This document shows, piece by piece, positions 7,533 through 16,987 of a stretch of DNA of 64,000 nt. The position numbers were made by a program, and so were the translations under genes. Positions within the stretch are counted from its first letter, which is position 1. Every line of letters starts with the position of its first letter. Origin of the DNA: Xanthomonas hortorum. Lineage in GTDB: Bacteria; Pseudomonadota; Gammaproteobacteria; Xanthomonadales; Xanthomonadaceae. The stretch is from NCBI RefSeq assembly GCF_024339125.1, contig NZ_CP101417.1, positions 4,909,001 to 4,973,000 on the forward strand. Reading direction: 5' to 3'. Under the pieces are notes generated by a model. That model had not been told where the DNA came from. It saw only the letters and a program-made list of their open reading frames with translations, and ran no database searches.

Positions 7533-9947
7533 CTATCCGGGCACCGCCATCAACGGCATGGAGGCCTGCACCAGTTCGTCCAGCGGGCATGGGCGATGCA
7601 GGCTGAAACCCTGCACCTGGCCCACGCCGGCCTCGCGCAGGCCGGCGATATCGGCTTCCGACTCCACCCCTTCGGCCACCACTTCGATCCCCAGCGCCAG
7701 GCCGACCTGCGCGATCGAATGCACTGCGGCGCGATCCACCGCGTCGTGCGCGTAATTGCGCACGAAGCCGCAATCGATCTTGAGCACGTCCACGGTGAAC
7801 TGTTTGAGATAGCCGAACGAGGCCAGACCGCTGCCGAAATCGTCCAGCGCCACATGGCACCCATGCGCCCGCACGCTCTGCACGAAGCGCTGCGCCTGTT
7901 CCAGATTGCCGATGACTGCGGTCTCGGTGATCTCCATGCACAGCTTGGGCACCAGCGTGGGGTAGCGCTCGAACAGCGCGCACACGAAGTCGAGAAAATC
8001 CGGCTGCGCGATCGATTGCGCCGACAGATTCACATGGCACAGATCCAGTCTCGCCACATGCAGCGGGTTGGCCGCCAATTGTGCGCACAAGGTTTCCAGC
8101 ACATGCACATCGACCATGCGACCCAGGCCATAGCGCTCCACCGCAGGCAGAAATTCGCCTGGGCTCAGCACGCGGCCGTCGCGCGCGCGCATGCGTACCA
8201 GCACTTCGTACTGCAGGCGTCCCGGGTCGCTCAGCACCTGGATTTTCTGCGCATACAGCAGCAAACGCTGTTCGGCGATGGACTGCTGCACCGCGCTGAT
8301 CCAGCCACCGTCGTGGCGGCGCCGCGCCAGCGCCAGATCGTTTTCGTCGAAACAGCGAATGCGGTTGCGCCCTTCTTCCTTGGCCGCATAACAGGCCAGA
8401 TCGGCGGCGGTCATCAAGGCGTTGAGATCACTGGCGCCCTGGCGGATTTCCACCACGCCAAAGCTGCAACTGGGCGTCAACGGCTTGCCGCCCTGATGGC
8501 TCCACGGCTGCCCGAGCACACCGTGCATATGGGTAAGCAAGGCCTGCGCCTGCAGCAGATCGGTATTGGCCAGCAGGATAGCGAACTCGTCGCCGCCCAG
8601 CCGCCCCAGCCAATCGCCGGGCCGCAGCTGCATGGTGATCACGTCGGCGAAGTGGCACAGGAATTTGTCGCCGACCGCATGCCCGAAGGTGTCGTTGACC
8701 AGTTTGAAATGATCCAGGTCGACAAAGCACAGCGCGTGGCATAGCTGCGGCGATTGCGGTGGTTCGATCAGGCGCAGCAGCCGGCGTTCGATCTCATGGC
8801 GATTGATCAAGCCGGTCAAGGCATCGTGGCGCGCGTGGAAAGACACTTCGTCGGCCAGCTCGTGCGCATGCGAGACATCTTCGATCACCGCCAGCACCAG
8901 CGTCGGTTCTTCCGGGCCCGGCTCCACCAGCGAGGCGCTCCAGCGCCCCCACATCACCCCGCCGTCGGCGCGCAGAAAGCGCAGTTCGCCGGACTGCATC
9001 AATCTGGGCCAATCGATCATGCCGCGGCTGTCCAGCGCGATATCGTCCGGATGCATCACCTCGGCCAGCGTGCAGGCCTGCAGTTCTTCGGGCCGGTAGC
9101 GCAGGATATTGGCCATCGAGGTGTTTGCATCGAGCACGCGACCGCGCAGGTCGAACTTGACCATGCCCAGCGCCGCCTGCTGAAACGCAGTGCGGAAGCG
9201 GCCCTCATGCGAAAGCAGATAATCGCGGATGCGGCGCATCGCCAGCACGCAGGTGGTCAGCACCAGCAGCAAGGTGGCTACGCTGCAGAACACCATCACA
9301 TCGTGCAGCAGTCGCGCGCAGCGGATCAGCAAGGCCTGAAATTTTTCGGCATCGCCGCGCATGCGCGCATCCAGCAGATGCAGGTCCTCGCGCAGGTTCT
9401 GCAGCGCGCGCGGATCGGGCCGGCTGGTGGCTTGCGCCGATGCCGCCCTGTCGGCCAGTACGCTCAGCTGCAGGATGTCGGCGTCGGTGTGTTTCCACAG
9501 CGCGATCGCCTCGCTCAGATACGGAAACACCTGGCCGTAGCGGTACAGCCGTACCATTTGCGGCATGTCCTGGCGGGCATTACGCCCTGCGGCGAGACCG
9601 GCGTACACCGCGTCCCAGTCGATCACCGGCTGTTCGACCGCCTGACGCGCCGCACGATCGCCCAGCGGTACCTCCAGTGCGCGACAGGCGGCCTGCAGGT
9701 CGGCCGGATCACCGCTCACCAGATAGCGCTCCAACCAGTACACCGACTCCTGCTGGGCGTTGGACCAATGGCTTTGGCCGACGATCCAGGCGGTGGCGCC
9801 GGACTGGACCTCGATCATCAGCGCCGAGAGCATTGCCATGCCGACAGCCACACCGATCAGCAATGCCAAGGGAAGTGTCAGCCAGCCGCGCATCACGTGC
9901 ATGGTCCGACCACCGCTTTTGCCGCGTGCCGCCTGCGCCATCGCCAT
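7533..9947 (-). CDS. Membrane PAS-GGDEF-EAL c-di-GMP signalling protein
   Basis: An ATG at 9947 (MAMAQAARGK) is chosen because a GGGGGACGAGG stretch directly precedes it; the longer frame adds 36 unconvincing residues. The 804-aa protein has a transmembrane segment at about residues 20-45, a periplasmic sensor to about 210, a second membrane segment at about 215-238, a PAS domain (about 250-360), GGDEF (about 370-530; G-G-D-E-F at 451-455 intact) and an EAL domain (about 550-795). In the EAL domain the signature Glu is in E-V-L, with N-L-S, E-I-T, D-D-F and A-E-G-V-E all kept, so phosphodiesterase activity is plausible. It is a likely dual-domain regulator of motility or biofilm; the signal is unknown. 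Confidence 0.92.
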   Translation of the reverse strand: MAMAQAARGKSGGRTMHVMRGWLTLPLALLIGVAVGMAMLSALMIEVQSGATAWIVGQSHWSNAQQESVYWLERYLVSGDPADLQAACRALEVPLGDRAARQAVEQPVIDWDAVYAGLAAGRNARQDMPQMVRLYRYGQVFPYLSEAIALWKHTDADILQLSVLADRAASAQATSRPDPRALQNLREDLHLLDARMRGDAEKFQALLIRCARLLHDVMVFCSVATLLLVLTTCVLAMRRIRDYLLSHEGRFRTAFQQAALGMVKFDLRGRVLDANTSMANILRYRPEELQACTLAEVMHPDDIALDSRGMIDWPRLMQSGELRFLRADGGVMWGRWSASLVEPGPEEPTLVLAVIEDVSHAHELADEVSFHARHDALTGLINRHEIERRLLRLIEPPQSPQLCHALCFVDLDHFKLVNDTFGHAVGDKFLCHFADVITMQLRPGDWLGRLGGDEFAILLANTDLLQAQALLTHMHGVLGQPWSHQGGKPLTPSCSFGVVEIRQGASDLNALMTAADLACYAAKEEGRNRIRCFDENDLALARRRHDGGWISAVQQSIAEQRLLLYAQKIQVLSDPGRLQYEVLVRMRARDGRVLSPGEFLPAVERYGLGRMVDVHVLETLCAQLAANPLHVARLDLCHVNLSAQSIAQPDFLDFVCALFERYPTLVPKLCMEITETAVIGNLEQAQRFVQSVRAHGCHVALDDFGSGLASFGYLKQFTVDVLKIDCGFVRNYAHDAVDRAAVHSIAQVGLALGIEVVAEGVESEADIAGLREAGVGQVQGFSLHRPCPLDELVQASMPLMAVPG

Positions 9948-9975
9948 CCTCGTCCCCCGCCGCTGCCCAATGCGA

Positions 9976-10000
9976 TTCAGGCGCCCAGTGGGCGCCTGAA
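9976..10000 (-). other. Perfect 11-bp hairpin in leader of the GGDEF-EAL gene
   Basis: The arms ttcaggcgccc (9976-9986) and gggcgcctgaa (9990-10000) pair perfectly around a three-base loop. The hairpin lies 28 bases upstream of the chosen start at 9947 and is not followed by a T run on either strand, so it is not a standard terminator. It may shape the mRNA leader or bind a protein. Confidence 0.5.
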
Positions 10001-10215
10001 GGCAGTAGCGGCCGCAACGACCGAGTCTGTATGGCAATGCGCACCCGGCGAGCACAACTGCCTCACGGACTTAGCATGACTAACAAAGCATGGTTGGCGA
10101 TGGACGCTTATTGAAGAACAAGACGCGGGAATCGGTATGCGTCAATAAACATATCGACTCCAGACACCGACTGCGCGGGCCAAATGGCCACACGCAGCCG
10201 GTTTGTCAGCTGCGC

Positions 10216-12156
10216 TTACTCGCCGCGCGGCTTGGGCGGACCCTTGCGATGCGGCGCACCAGCACGGTCCATCGGACGGTTCGGCCCATTCGGGCGACCG
10301 GCCGGCTTGCCACTACGCGGGAAGCGCGGCTTGGATGGCGACGCCGCAGCCTCGCCCTCTTCCAGCTTGCGCATGTTGAGCTGCTGGCCGGACACCCAGA
10401 CCTTCTTCAGGTGCGTCAGCAATTCGCGCGGCATGTCGGCCGGCAGATCCAGAATCGAATAATCATCCTGGATGTCGATACGGCCGATGTAGCGGCTTTC
10501 CAGACCCGCTTCGTTGGCGATCGCGCCGACGATGTTGGCCGGCTTCACGCCGTGGGTGTGGCCCACTTCGATGCGGTAGCTCTCCATGCCGACCTCCGGC
10601 TCGCCACGCGGTGCGACCGGGTCGCGACGCGGACGCTCGGCGCCGGCGCCGTCACCGGCAAACGCAGGGCGCTCGGCACGCGGCGGACGCGCAGCGCGCT
10701 CGCCATCGGCACGCGGGCCACGTTCGAACTTCGGCTCGAAGCGTGGACGCTCGCCACGATCACCGCGATCACCGCGATCGGCACGCTCGTTGCGCTGCGG
10801 TGCGAATTCCTCGCGTGCGCCACGCACCGGCGGGGTCAGCAGGAACGGCGAATCGCCTTGCAGCAACTTGGCCATCGCCGCGGCGATATCGATCGCCGGC
10901 ACGTTGTTCTCGCTCTCGTAGCGCTGCAGCAGATCGCGATACATCTCGATCTGCCCGCCAGCCAAGGTCTCGGTGATGCGGGTCATGAAACGCGCCACGC
11001 GGGTATCGTTGACCGCATCCACGCTGGGCAGCTGCATTTCTTCGATCGGCTGGCGGGTCGCGCGCTCGATCGAACGCAGCATGCCCTTCTCGCGCGGGGT
11101 GACGAACAGGATCGCATCGCCGGTGCGGCCGGCACGGCCGGTACGGCCGATGCGGTGCACATAGCTTTCGGTGTCGTACGGGATGTCGTAGTTCAGCACG
11201 TGGCTGACGCGCTCCACGTCCAGGCCGCGTGCGGCCACGTCGGTGGCGACCAGGATGTCCAGCTTGCCGTCCTTGAGCTGGGCAATGGTCTTCTCACGCG
11301 CCGCCTGCTGCATGTCGCCGTTGATGGCGGCAGCGGCCAGACCGCGTGCCTGCAGCTTCTGCGCCAGCTCTTCGGTACCGGCCTTGGTGCGCGCGAAGAT
11401 GATCATGCCGTCGAACGGCTCGACCTCGAGAATGCGGGTCAGTGCATCCAGCTTGTGCAGGCCGCTCACCCACCAATAGCGCTGGCGGATGTTGGCCGAG
11501 GTGGTGGTCTTGGCCGCGATGGTGACTTCGGCCGGGTCCTTCAGATAGGTCTGCGCGATCCGGCGGATCGCCGGCGGCATGGTCGCAGAGAACAGCGCCA
11601 CCTGGCGCTTTTCCGGCAACTTCTTCAGCACCGCTTCGACGTCGTCGATGAAGCCCATGCGCAGCATTTCGTCGGCTTCGTCCAGCACCAGCGTCTTGAG
11701 CTGGGACAGATCCAGGGTGCCGCGATCCAGGTGATCGATCACGCGGCCGGGAGTGCCCACCACCACATGCACGCCGCGCTTGAGCGCGCTCAGCTGCTGG
11801 GCGTAGGGCTGGCCGCCGTACACGGGCAGCACGCGGAAGCCGGGAATGGCTTCTGCATATTTCTGGAAGGCCTCGGCGACCTGGATGGCCAGCTCGCGGG
11901 TCGGGGCCAGCACCAGCGCCTGCGGCTTGAGCTGGTTCAGATCGGCGTTGGACAGCACCGGCAGCGCGAACGCGGCGGTCTTGCCGGTACCGGTCTGCGC
12001 CTGGCCGAGGACGTCGCGGCCGGCAAGCAGCGCGGGAATGGTGGCAGCCTGGATCGGCGACGGCGACTCGTAGCCAACGTTGGCAACGGCTTTCATCACA
12101 GCGTCCGAGAGGCCGAGGTCTGCAAACAGCAGCGGCGCGGAAGATTCTTGGGTCAT
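10216..12156 (-). CDS. deaD: DEAD-box ATP-dependent RNA helicase (DeaD/CsdA type)
   Basis: The ATG at 12156 is preceded by GGAGTTACCA; the longer frame has no helicase sequence. It encodes 646 aa. The Q motif, Walker A T-G-T-G-K-T (55-60), P-T-R-E-L-A, D-E-A-D (159-162), S-A-T and H-R-I-G-R-T-G-R are intact. After the two RecA domains comes an Arg/Asp/Gly-rich linker with D-R-G-D repeats. A DbpA-type RNA-binding domain follows (around YRIEVGHTHGVKPANIVGAI), then a basic Pro/Gly/Lys tail. That architecture is CsdA/DeaD: ribosome assembly, mRNA unwinding and cold adaptation. It is monocistronic and divergent from the sigma factor gene. Confidence 0.92.
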   Translation of the reverse strand: MTQESSAPLLFADLGLSDAVMKAVANVGYESPSPIQAATIPALLAGRDVLGQAQTGTGKTAAFALPVLSNADLNQLKPQALVLAPTRELAIQVAEAFQKYAEAIPGFRVLPVYGGQPYAQQLSALKRGVHVVVGTPGRVIDHLDRGTLDLSQLKTLVLDEADEMLRMGFIDDVEAVLKKLPEKRQVALFSATMPPAIRRIAQTYLKDPAEVTIAAKTTTSANIRQRYWWVSGLHKLDALTRILEVEPFDGMIIFARTKAGTEELAQKLQARGLAAAAINGDMQQAAREKTIAQLKDGKLDILVATDVAARGLDVERVSHVLNYDIPYDTESYVHRIGRTGRAGRTGDAILFVTPREKGMLRSIERATRQPIEEMQLPSVDAVNDTRVARFMTRITETLAGGQIEMYRDLLQRYESENNVPAIDIAAAMAKLLQGDSPFLLTPPVRGAREEFAPQRNERADRGDRGDRGERPRFEPKFERGPRADGERAARPPRAERPAFAGDGAGAERPRRDPVAPRGEPEVGMESYRIEVGHTHGVKPANIVGAIANEAGLESRYIGRIDIQDDYSILDLPADMPRELLTHLKKVWVSGQQLNMRKLEEGEAAASPSKPRFPRSGKPAGRPNGPNRPMDRAGAPHRKGPPKPRGE

Positions 12157-12327
12157 TGGTAACTCCGGAGGCGCCGCACGGATCCGGCAAGCGCAAAGCA
12201 GCATAGTGTGCGCCTTCAGGCCCCCTGCTGTCGAAATTTTCATAACAGTCCGTTCAGGTTGTGAGGATTTGCCCTGTCTGGCGAATCATCTCTTCGAACC
12301 TTCTTATCCACTTGCGCGGCCGGAGCC

Positions 12328-12828
12328 ATGTCCCTGGAAACAGACCTGCACACCCGCTTCAACGCCTTGCTGCAGCATCACCGCGGCATCGTCGTGAAGG
12401 TCGCGGCCAGCTATTGCTGGAACCCGGACGACCGCGCCGAGCTGGCGCAAGACATCACCGTGCAGTTATGGCGCGCGTTTCCTGGCTATGACCCAAACCG
12501 GCGTTTTTCCACCTGGATGTATCGCATCGCATTGAACGTGGCGATCAGCGATCTGCGCGGCCGCAGCCGGGCTGCGCACGATCCGGTGCCGCTGGAGGCA
12601 GTAGCCGACAGCATCGCCGATCCACTGGCGCGCGACCCGGCGCACGAGCAGCAGATCGCCGCGCTCTACCGCTTCATCGCGCAACTGCCGCGGCTGGAGC
12701 GCGCACTGATGCTGCTGTACCTGGACGACCACAGCTACCGCGAGATCGGCGAGGTGCTCGGCATCAGCGAGACCAACGTCGCCACGAAACTCAGCCGTCT
12801 GAAAGCGCGCATCCGCGCCGAACTCTGA
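12328..12828 (+). CDS. ECF-type RNA polymerase sigma factor
   Basis: The 166-residue protein has sigma-70 region 2 (about 10-75; AELAQDITVQLWRAFPGYD and FSTWMYRIALNVAISDLR) and region 4 (about 110-160; LPRLERALMLLYLDDHSYRE, then an HTH ending VATKLSRLKARI). Only regions 2 and 4 are present, as in ECF sigma factors that steer RNA polymerase to stress promoters. The next gene begins 28 nt downstream and encodes a membrane protein, the usual place for an anti-sigma factor, although that protein lacks a recognisable anti-sigma motif. Confidence 0.9.
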   Translation: MSLETDLHTRFNALLQHHRGIVVKVAASYCWNPDDRAELAQDITVQLWRAFPGYDPNRRFSTWMYRIALNVAISDLRGRSRAAHDPVPLEAVADSIADPLARDPAHEQQIAALYRFIAQLPRLERALMLLYLDDHSYREIGEVLGISETNVATKLSRLKARIRAEL

Positions 12829-12856
12829 CTCACACGACCCGCAAGAGGAGCAGCAC

Positions 12857-13504
12857 ATGGAACTCGACGACATGCAACGCGCCTGGCACGCAGTGCACCA
12901 ACGCCTGGATCAGCAAACCGCACTTACCGGCCAACTGATCGGCGAGGTGCGCGGCCACGCAGCGCGCGCCAGTCTGCGCCCGCTATGGGCGAGCCAGATC
13001 GCGCAGTTGCTGTGCGCCGCCGCGCTGAACATCGTGATCGCACGCAGTTGGCTTGCCCACGCGGACCAGGCTGCAGCGATCATCGGCGGCGTGCTGCTGC
13101 AGGCGTGGAGTGTGGCGCTGGCAATCTCCGCACTACGCCAACTGCAATTGGTGTCGCAGCTGGATTTCGCCGGACCGCTGCTGCAGACACAGCAGGCGCT
13201 CGCGCAACTGCGGCGCTGGCGAACGCGGGTGGCGCCGTGGCTGGGCGTTGTGTTCTGGGTACTCTGGGTCGCAGTGGCCGATGGCCTCTGGCGCACGCTC
13301 ACCGGCATGACGCTGCCGCACAGCTGGCTGCTGATCAATGCGCTGGTGGGCGTGCTCGGCGCCATCGGCACCTGGCTCGGCTACCGGCGACTGCAACGTT
13401 CCCGACATCCCTGGCTGGAGCGCATCGACAACGCGCATGCCGGGCCTGGCGTCATCCGCGCCCAAAGCATGCTGGACGAAATTGCGCGCTTTCGACGCGA
13501 ATAA
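12857..13504 (+). CDS. Membrane protein paired with the ECF sigma factor
   Basis: This 215-residue protein has an RBS (aagaggagc) and begins MELDDMQRAWHAVHQRLDQQ. The soluble N-terminus is about 45 residues long. Four hydrophobic segments follow, at about 46-64, 72-92, 128-146 and 152-173, and the protein ends in a charged tail. I recognise no named domain. The position directly after the sigma gene suggests an inner-membrane regulator holding the sigma factor through its N-terminal helix. No zinc-binding HxxxCxxC motif is present, so a classical ZAS anti-sigma role is not supported by sequence. Confidence 0.75.
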   Translation: MELDDMQRAWHAVHQRLDQQTALTGQLIGEVRGHAARASLRPLWASQIAQLLCAAALNIVIARSWLAHADQAAAIIGGVLLQAWSVALAISALRQLQLVSQLDFAGPLLQTQQALAQLRRWRTRVAPWLGVVFWVLWVAVADGLWRTLTGMTLPHSWLLINALVGVLGAIGTWLGYRRLQRSRHPWLERIDNAHAGPGVIRAQSMLDEIARFRRE

Positions 13505-13659
13505 CCCACCGGCGCCACACGCGAATCGCAGCGCATTGGATGCTGCCAAAGCGCTTGCATGGTGACGTCTCGATCCAGCTGCCGCCCTTCACCTTGGCGC
13601 AGTGGTGTTGTCGCCTGCGACAGGCGGATAATCGCCGTCTTCCTGTTAGCGAGCGCACC

Positions 13660-13902
13660 ATGCAATTCCTGGAATTCGACCTGGACGGCGAGTACATCGA
13701 ACTCAACCAGCTACTCAAGCTGGCCGGCATTGCCGACAGCGGTGGCCAGGGCAAGGCGATCGTTGCCAGTGGTGCGGTCAGCGTGGATGGCGTGCAGGAA
13801 CTGCGCAAGACCGCCAAGATCCGCCCCGGCCAGCTGGTGCAATTGGACGATGTGGAAATCCGCGTGCTGGCGTTGGACCCCGATGCGGAGCCGGCAGAAT
13901 GA
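13660..13902 (+). CDS. S4 domain RNA-binding protein (YbcJ family)
   Basis: An 80-residue protein starting at ATG 13660 within a longer unrelated frame. It is essentially one S4 fold: IELNQLLKLAGIADSGGQGK, then VSVDGVQELRKTAKIRPGQ. This matches the small YbcJ family, proposed to act in ribosome or RNA metabolism; the exact RNA partner is unknown. Its stop overlaps the start of the next gene by four bases (ATGA), implying translational coupling. Confidence 0.85.
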   Translation: MQFLEFDLDGEYIELNQLLKLAGIADSGGQGKAIVASGAVSVDGVQELRKTAKIRPGQLVQLDDVEIRVLALDPDAEPAE

Positions 13903-14219
13903 AGGTGGTGCAGGTCAGCTGGCGCAATATCGCGCCCTCGGCAGAAGATCCGGACCACGATGTCTATATTTTTTCGATCGATGCCGATTCGGCGACGCCG
14001 TTCTGGTTCGAGCAGTCGATTCGTGGTGGCCACGCCGAGCGTGGCGGTTGCAGCATGCTGGCCTTGCACGAGCTGGAAGGCTGGCCTGGCGGCTGGCGCG
14101 CAGATGTGACCAAAGCCGGCTGCGCCTGGGTGATTCCCCTGCTGGAAGAAGCCTTGCGCAGTGGCGATGCGCGGACGGCGATCGATGCGATTCTTGCGCG
14201 GGTGGGCGCAGCTGCCTGA
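13899..14219 (+). CDS. Hypothetical protein coupled to the S4 protein
   Basis: The 106-residue protein is translationally coupled to the upstream S4 gene through an ATGA overlap. It is soluble, with no signal peptide and no membrane segment, and contains a Trp/Asp-rich stretch around WRNIAPSAEDPDHDVYIFSI. I do not recognise a family. Good coding composition and the overlap support a real gene. The context hints at a cytosolic accessory role, but no function can be assigned. Confidence 0.72.
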   Translation: MKVVQVSWRNIAPSAEDPDHDVYIFSIDADSATPFWFEQSIRGGHAERGGCSMLALHELEGWPGGWRADVTKAGCAWVIPLLEEALRSGDARTAIDAILARVGAAA

Positions 14220-14498
14220 TTGCAGTCTGTTTGGCGGCAGTGAGCATGAGTGCATCACGGGCAACCCCGAATGATCGGCCGATCATGGTGTCCGCTCACG
14301 AATTGCGAACCCTTGCAACGCAATCTCGCAGCGCGGTGCCCCCCTTGCGTAATGCGTGACGCCTACATAGCGACAGCCTGATGATCGCCTGACACCACTG
14401 TCCGATCACGCATTGAGAGGCATCGCAAAACAACCTCGCCCAGCGATGCACCAACGTGGCGCGGCAGGTTCTGCTTCCACCGCGATCACTTCAACGCA

Positions 14499-15677
14499 TC
14501 AAACGCTCCGCTGCGTCAAATGCGCCGCAATCGCCTGTTTGAACGGAGCCACCGCATGCGCCGCACGCAGTGCGCCGTGTCGCAACAAGCGTGCCGGCGC
14601 GCGATCGTCGGTGTAGAGCGCGGCCAGCACATTGGTCGCTTCGTACAGCGGTCGCGTTGCCAGCCGATGCGCACGTTCGTAGCCGTGCAACAGCGACGCA
14701 GCGCCGATATCGCGCCCGGCACCTGCGGCGGCACGCACGCGCTCGGCCAGGCGTGCCTGGCTATGCAAGCCGAAGTTGAACCCATGCGCAGTGACCGGGT
14801 GCATGCCCACTGCCGCATCGCCGATCAGTGCGGCACGCTCAGCCACAAAACGCTGCGCGTACGCCGCCACCAACGGATACGCATGCCGGCTGCCGTCCTG
14901 CTGCATCGGGCCAAGCCGATGTTCGAATGCCTCGGTCACCGCCGCGCTGAAGTCCGCCGCGTTCATCGCCAGCAAGGCTTCTATCTGGCGCGGCGGCAGC
15001 GTCAGCACTGCGCCGGCGCGATTGCCCTGCAGCGGCAACAGCGCAAGCGTCTTGCCATAGCCGAACCACTCCCATGCTGCCTGCCCATGCGGCAGCGCAT
15101 GCCGCATGCGGCACACCAGCATGCTCTTGCCGAAATCGCGCAGCTGCGCGCCGATACCAAGCAGGCGCCGGGTGCTGGAAAATCGACTGTCGGCTGCCAC
15201 CAACAGGCGCGCCGACAGCGTGTCCCCATCGGATAACTGCAGCACCACGCGGTCGCCACACTGCTGCACGGCCTGCAGCGTGCAATCGCAACGGATCTGC
15301 AGCGCAGGTTGTGCCTGCACGGCCTGCCAGGCGGCGCGACGGATCAGATCATTCGGCACCAGCCAACCCAGATCGCCAGCGCTGCGTGCGGAGGCCGCAA
15401 AGGTCAATGCGAACTGCGAATGCCCATCCATGACGCGTGCATCGCGCAGCGGCGAAATCGCGTCGCCGGGAAACTGCTGCCAGATCCCCAGTTGTTCCAG
15501 CAGCGCACGCGAGGCGTGCGTCAACGCGATCTCGCGCCCGTCGAATGCAGGATCGGCGAGCTGCGCGCGCGGTTGCTGGTCGATCAACACTACCGACAGG
15601 CCACTGCCGGCCAACGACCGCGCAAAACTCAGGCCCACCGGCCCCGCGCCAATGACCGCGATATCTACCGATTGCAT
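14499..15677 (-). CDS. UbiH/Coq6-family FAD monooxygenase (possible UbiM)
   Basis: The ATG at 15677 gives MQSVDIAVIGAGPVGLSFAR, so the Rossmann GxGxxG begins at residue 10 as in the family; the longer frame is discarded. At 392 aa the protein has the FAD-binding motif, a central DG-like region and the second FAD motif G-D-A-A-V-G-M-H-P-V-T-A-H-G-F-N. The MHPVTAHGFN form differs from the LHPIAGQGFN type of UbiH/UbiF and, from memory, resembles UbiM hydroxylases. The reaction would be hydroxylation of the ubiquinone precursor ring using O2 and NADPH. The neighbours give no further ubiquinone context. Confidence 0.8.
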   Translation of the reverse strand: MQSVDIAVIGAGPVGLSFARSLAGSGLSVVLIDQQPRAQLADPAFDGREIALTHASRALLEQLGIWQQFPGDAISPLRDARVMDGHSQFALTFAASARSAGDLGWLVPNDLIRRAAWQAVQAQPALQIRCDCTLQAVQQCGDRVVLQLSDGDTLSARLLVAADSRFSSTRRLLGIGAQLRDFGKSMLVCRMRHALPHGQAAWEWFGYGKTLALLPLQGNRAGAVLTLPPRQIEALLAMNAADFSAAVTEAFEHRLGPMQQDGSRHAYPLVAAYAQRFVAERAALIGDAAVGMHPVTAHGFNFGLHSQARLAERVRAAAGAGRDIGAASLLHGYERAHRLATRPLYEATNVLAALYTDDRAPARLLRHGALRAAHAVAPFKQAIAAHLTQRSV

Positions 15678-15850
15678 GTTGCGCTCCGCAACTACAGAGA
15701 CGCTTAGTTTAGCGATAGTGATGCGATGGGCCTTGATCAGGATCAAGCAGCAACGGGAACAAACCAAAAGCCGCCGTAGCAATCAAGCGATTGCTAGCTA
15801 CGTTTTATCGGCCACTCGTCAACTGTCTGCGCGAACCTAGACCAAGCACA

Positions 15851-16252
15851 TCACCAGCCCAACAGCGCCCGCACCAGCTTGACGATGCCCCAGAACGACA
15901 CCACCCAGATCGCACTACGCAGATAAGGGATGCCTGCTGCATACACCGGCACATAGGCCACGCGCGCCCATAAATACAGCTGCACAGCGAGCGCGGTCTC
16001 AGCGTTGGTGCGTCCGGCAACACTCACCGCCAGCACCGCAGCAGCGAAGATCGGAAAGGTTTCCTGATAGTTGCGGAACGCGCGGTCCAGCCGCGCCGCA
16101 ACACCGGTCAACGGCTTGGTCTCGCCATCGCGCGCGCTGGCGTTCCACTTGGTGCCGCGCTGGGCGGTCATGCTGGCCGAGGCGGCCAGCAATTGCACCA
16201 GGCCGAGCACCATCGCCCAGCCCAGCATCTTTAGTTCGATCGTCAGTTCCAC
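15851..16252 (-). CDS. MAPEG family membrane protein
   Basis: The 133-residue protein has four hydrophobic helices. The pattern is MELTIELKMLGWAMVLGL at the N-terminus, then a loop with RLDRAFRNYQETFPIFAAAV, then ARVAYVPVYAAGIPYLRSAI. The central RxxxN-x-x-E-x-x-P/F arrangement is the glutathione-binding signature of membrane-associated eicosanoid/glutathione metabolism (MAPEG) proteins. Bacterial members are small inner-membrane proteins of uncertain substrate. It lies 25 nt after the DUF4019 gene on the same strand and may share its transcript. Confidence 0.87.
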   Translation of the reverse strand: MELTIELKMLGWAMVLGLVQLLAASASMTAQRGTKWNASARDGETKPLTGVAARLDRAFRNYQETFPIFAAAVLAVSVAGRTNAETALAVQLYLWARVAYVPVYAAGIPYLRSAIWVVSFWGIVKLVRALLGW

Positions 16253-16277
16253 TCAGAGTCTCCAGTTGGCCGCGGCA

Positions 16278-16820
16278 TCACTTGATCGACGCGCGCAGGC
16301 TGTAGCCGGCAAGCCGCCAGGTCTTGTCCTCGTCCAGCCGGAACGACACCAGCTCGCGCACCGGCTGCTGCGCCTTGGCAAACCGGGTCGGGAAGCTGAC
16401 ATTGATGTACAAGCCTTCCGGCACCTGCGCGCCGGGACCGTACTTGACCCGTGTCACCGAGCCCTGCCCGCGGCCGACCACTGCGCCCAGGCGCGCGCGC
16501 TCGGCACCGATCTGGCTGACGAACACATCGCGCTTGACCGCCGTCTTGGCCACCGTGGAGGCGCCATCCCATAGCGGTGCGACCTGGTTGGTATCGACCA
16601 TCTGCGCCACACGCAATGCGGCCTGGGTCATCTCGGTGTTCTGCTTGACCAGCTGCGCTTGCTGCGCGGTAGTGGCGGCAGGCGTGCCTGCGGTTGTTCC
16701 GGCGGCGGTTGTTCCGCCGGCAACCGGTGCGGCGGCCGGGCGCGCGCCGGTCTGAGGTTGTTGTGCGAAGGCAAGCGACGGAGCCAACACCAGCACGGCA
16801 AGCAAACGGGGACGGAACAT
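16278..16820 (-). CDS. Secreted DUF4019 domain protein
   Basis: The ATG at 16820 (MFRPRLLAVLVLAPSLAFAQ) gives a textbook signal peptide cleaved after AFA; upstream residues of the longer frame are not signal-like. A low-complexity Ala/Thr/Pro/Gly linker (about residues 20-52) leads to a DUF4019-like domain of about 120 residues (LWDGASTVAKTAVKRDVF, then LYINVSFPTRFA, then WRLAGYSLR). It is periplasmic with unknown function. DUF4019 proteins resemble small NTF2-like folds, which is inference. It is followed by the MAPEG gene. Confidence 0.82.
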   Translation of the reverse strand: MFRPRLLAVLVLAPSLAFAQQPQTGARPAAAPVAGGTTAAGTTAGTPAATTAQQAQLVKQNTEMTQAALRVAQMVDTNQVAPLWDGASTVAKTAVKRDVFVSQIGAERARLGAVVGRGQGSVTRVKYGPGAQVPEGLYINVSFPTRFAKAQQPVRELVSFRLDEDKTWRLAGYSLRASIK

Positions 16821-16987
16821 TGAGTAGATGACCTTTGTGCGTATCGATGGAAAGAGAACCGTCGCACGCTGGGTGCGCCCGGAACGGCAGTCTAGTGCGT
16901 GTGGCATCTATGACGTTGAGCGAGCAGCGCCATGGCGCATCGACATCAGGCGTGCCGGCAACAAGTTTCACTGCATGACCGGCAGCG

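Noticed and set aside
10090-12162. Plus-strand open frame of 690 codons opposite the DEAD-box helicase
   Set aside because: The opposite strand has all helicase motifs and a good RBS; this frame has no recognisable sequence.
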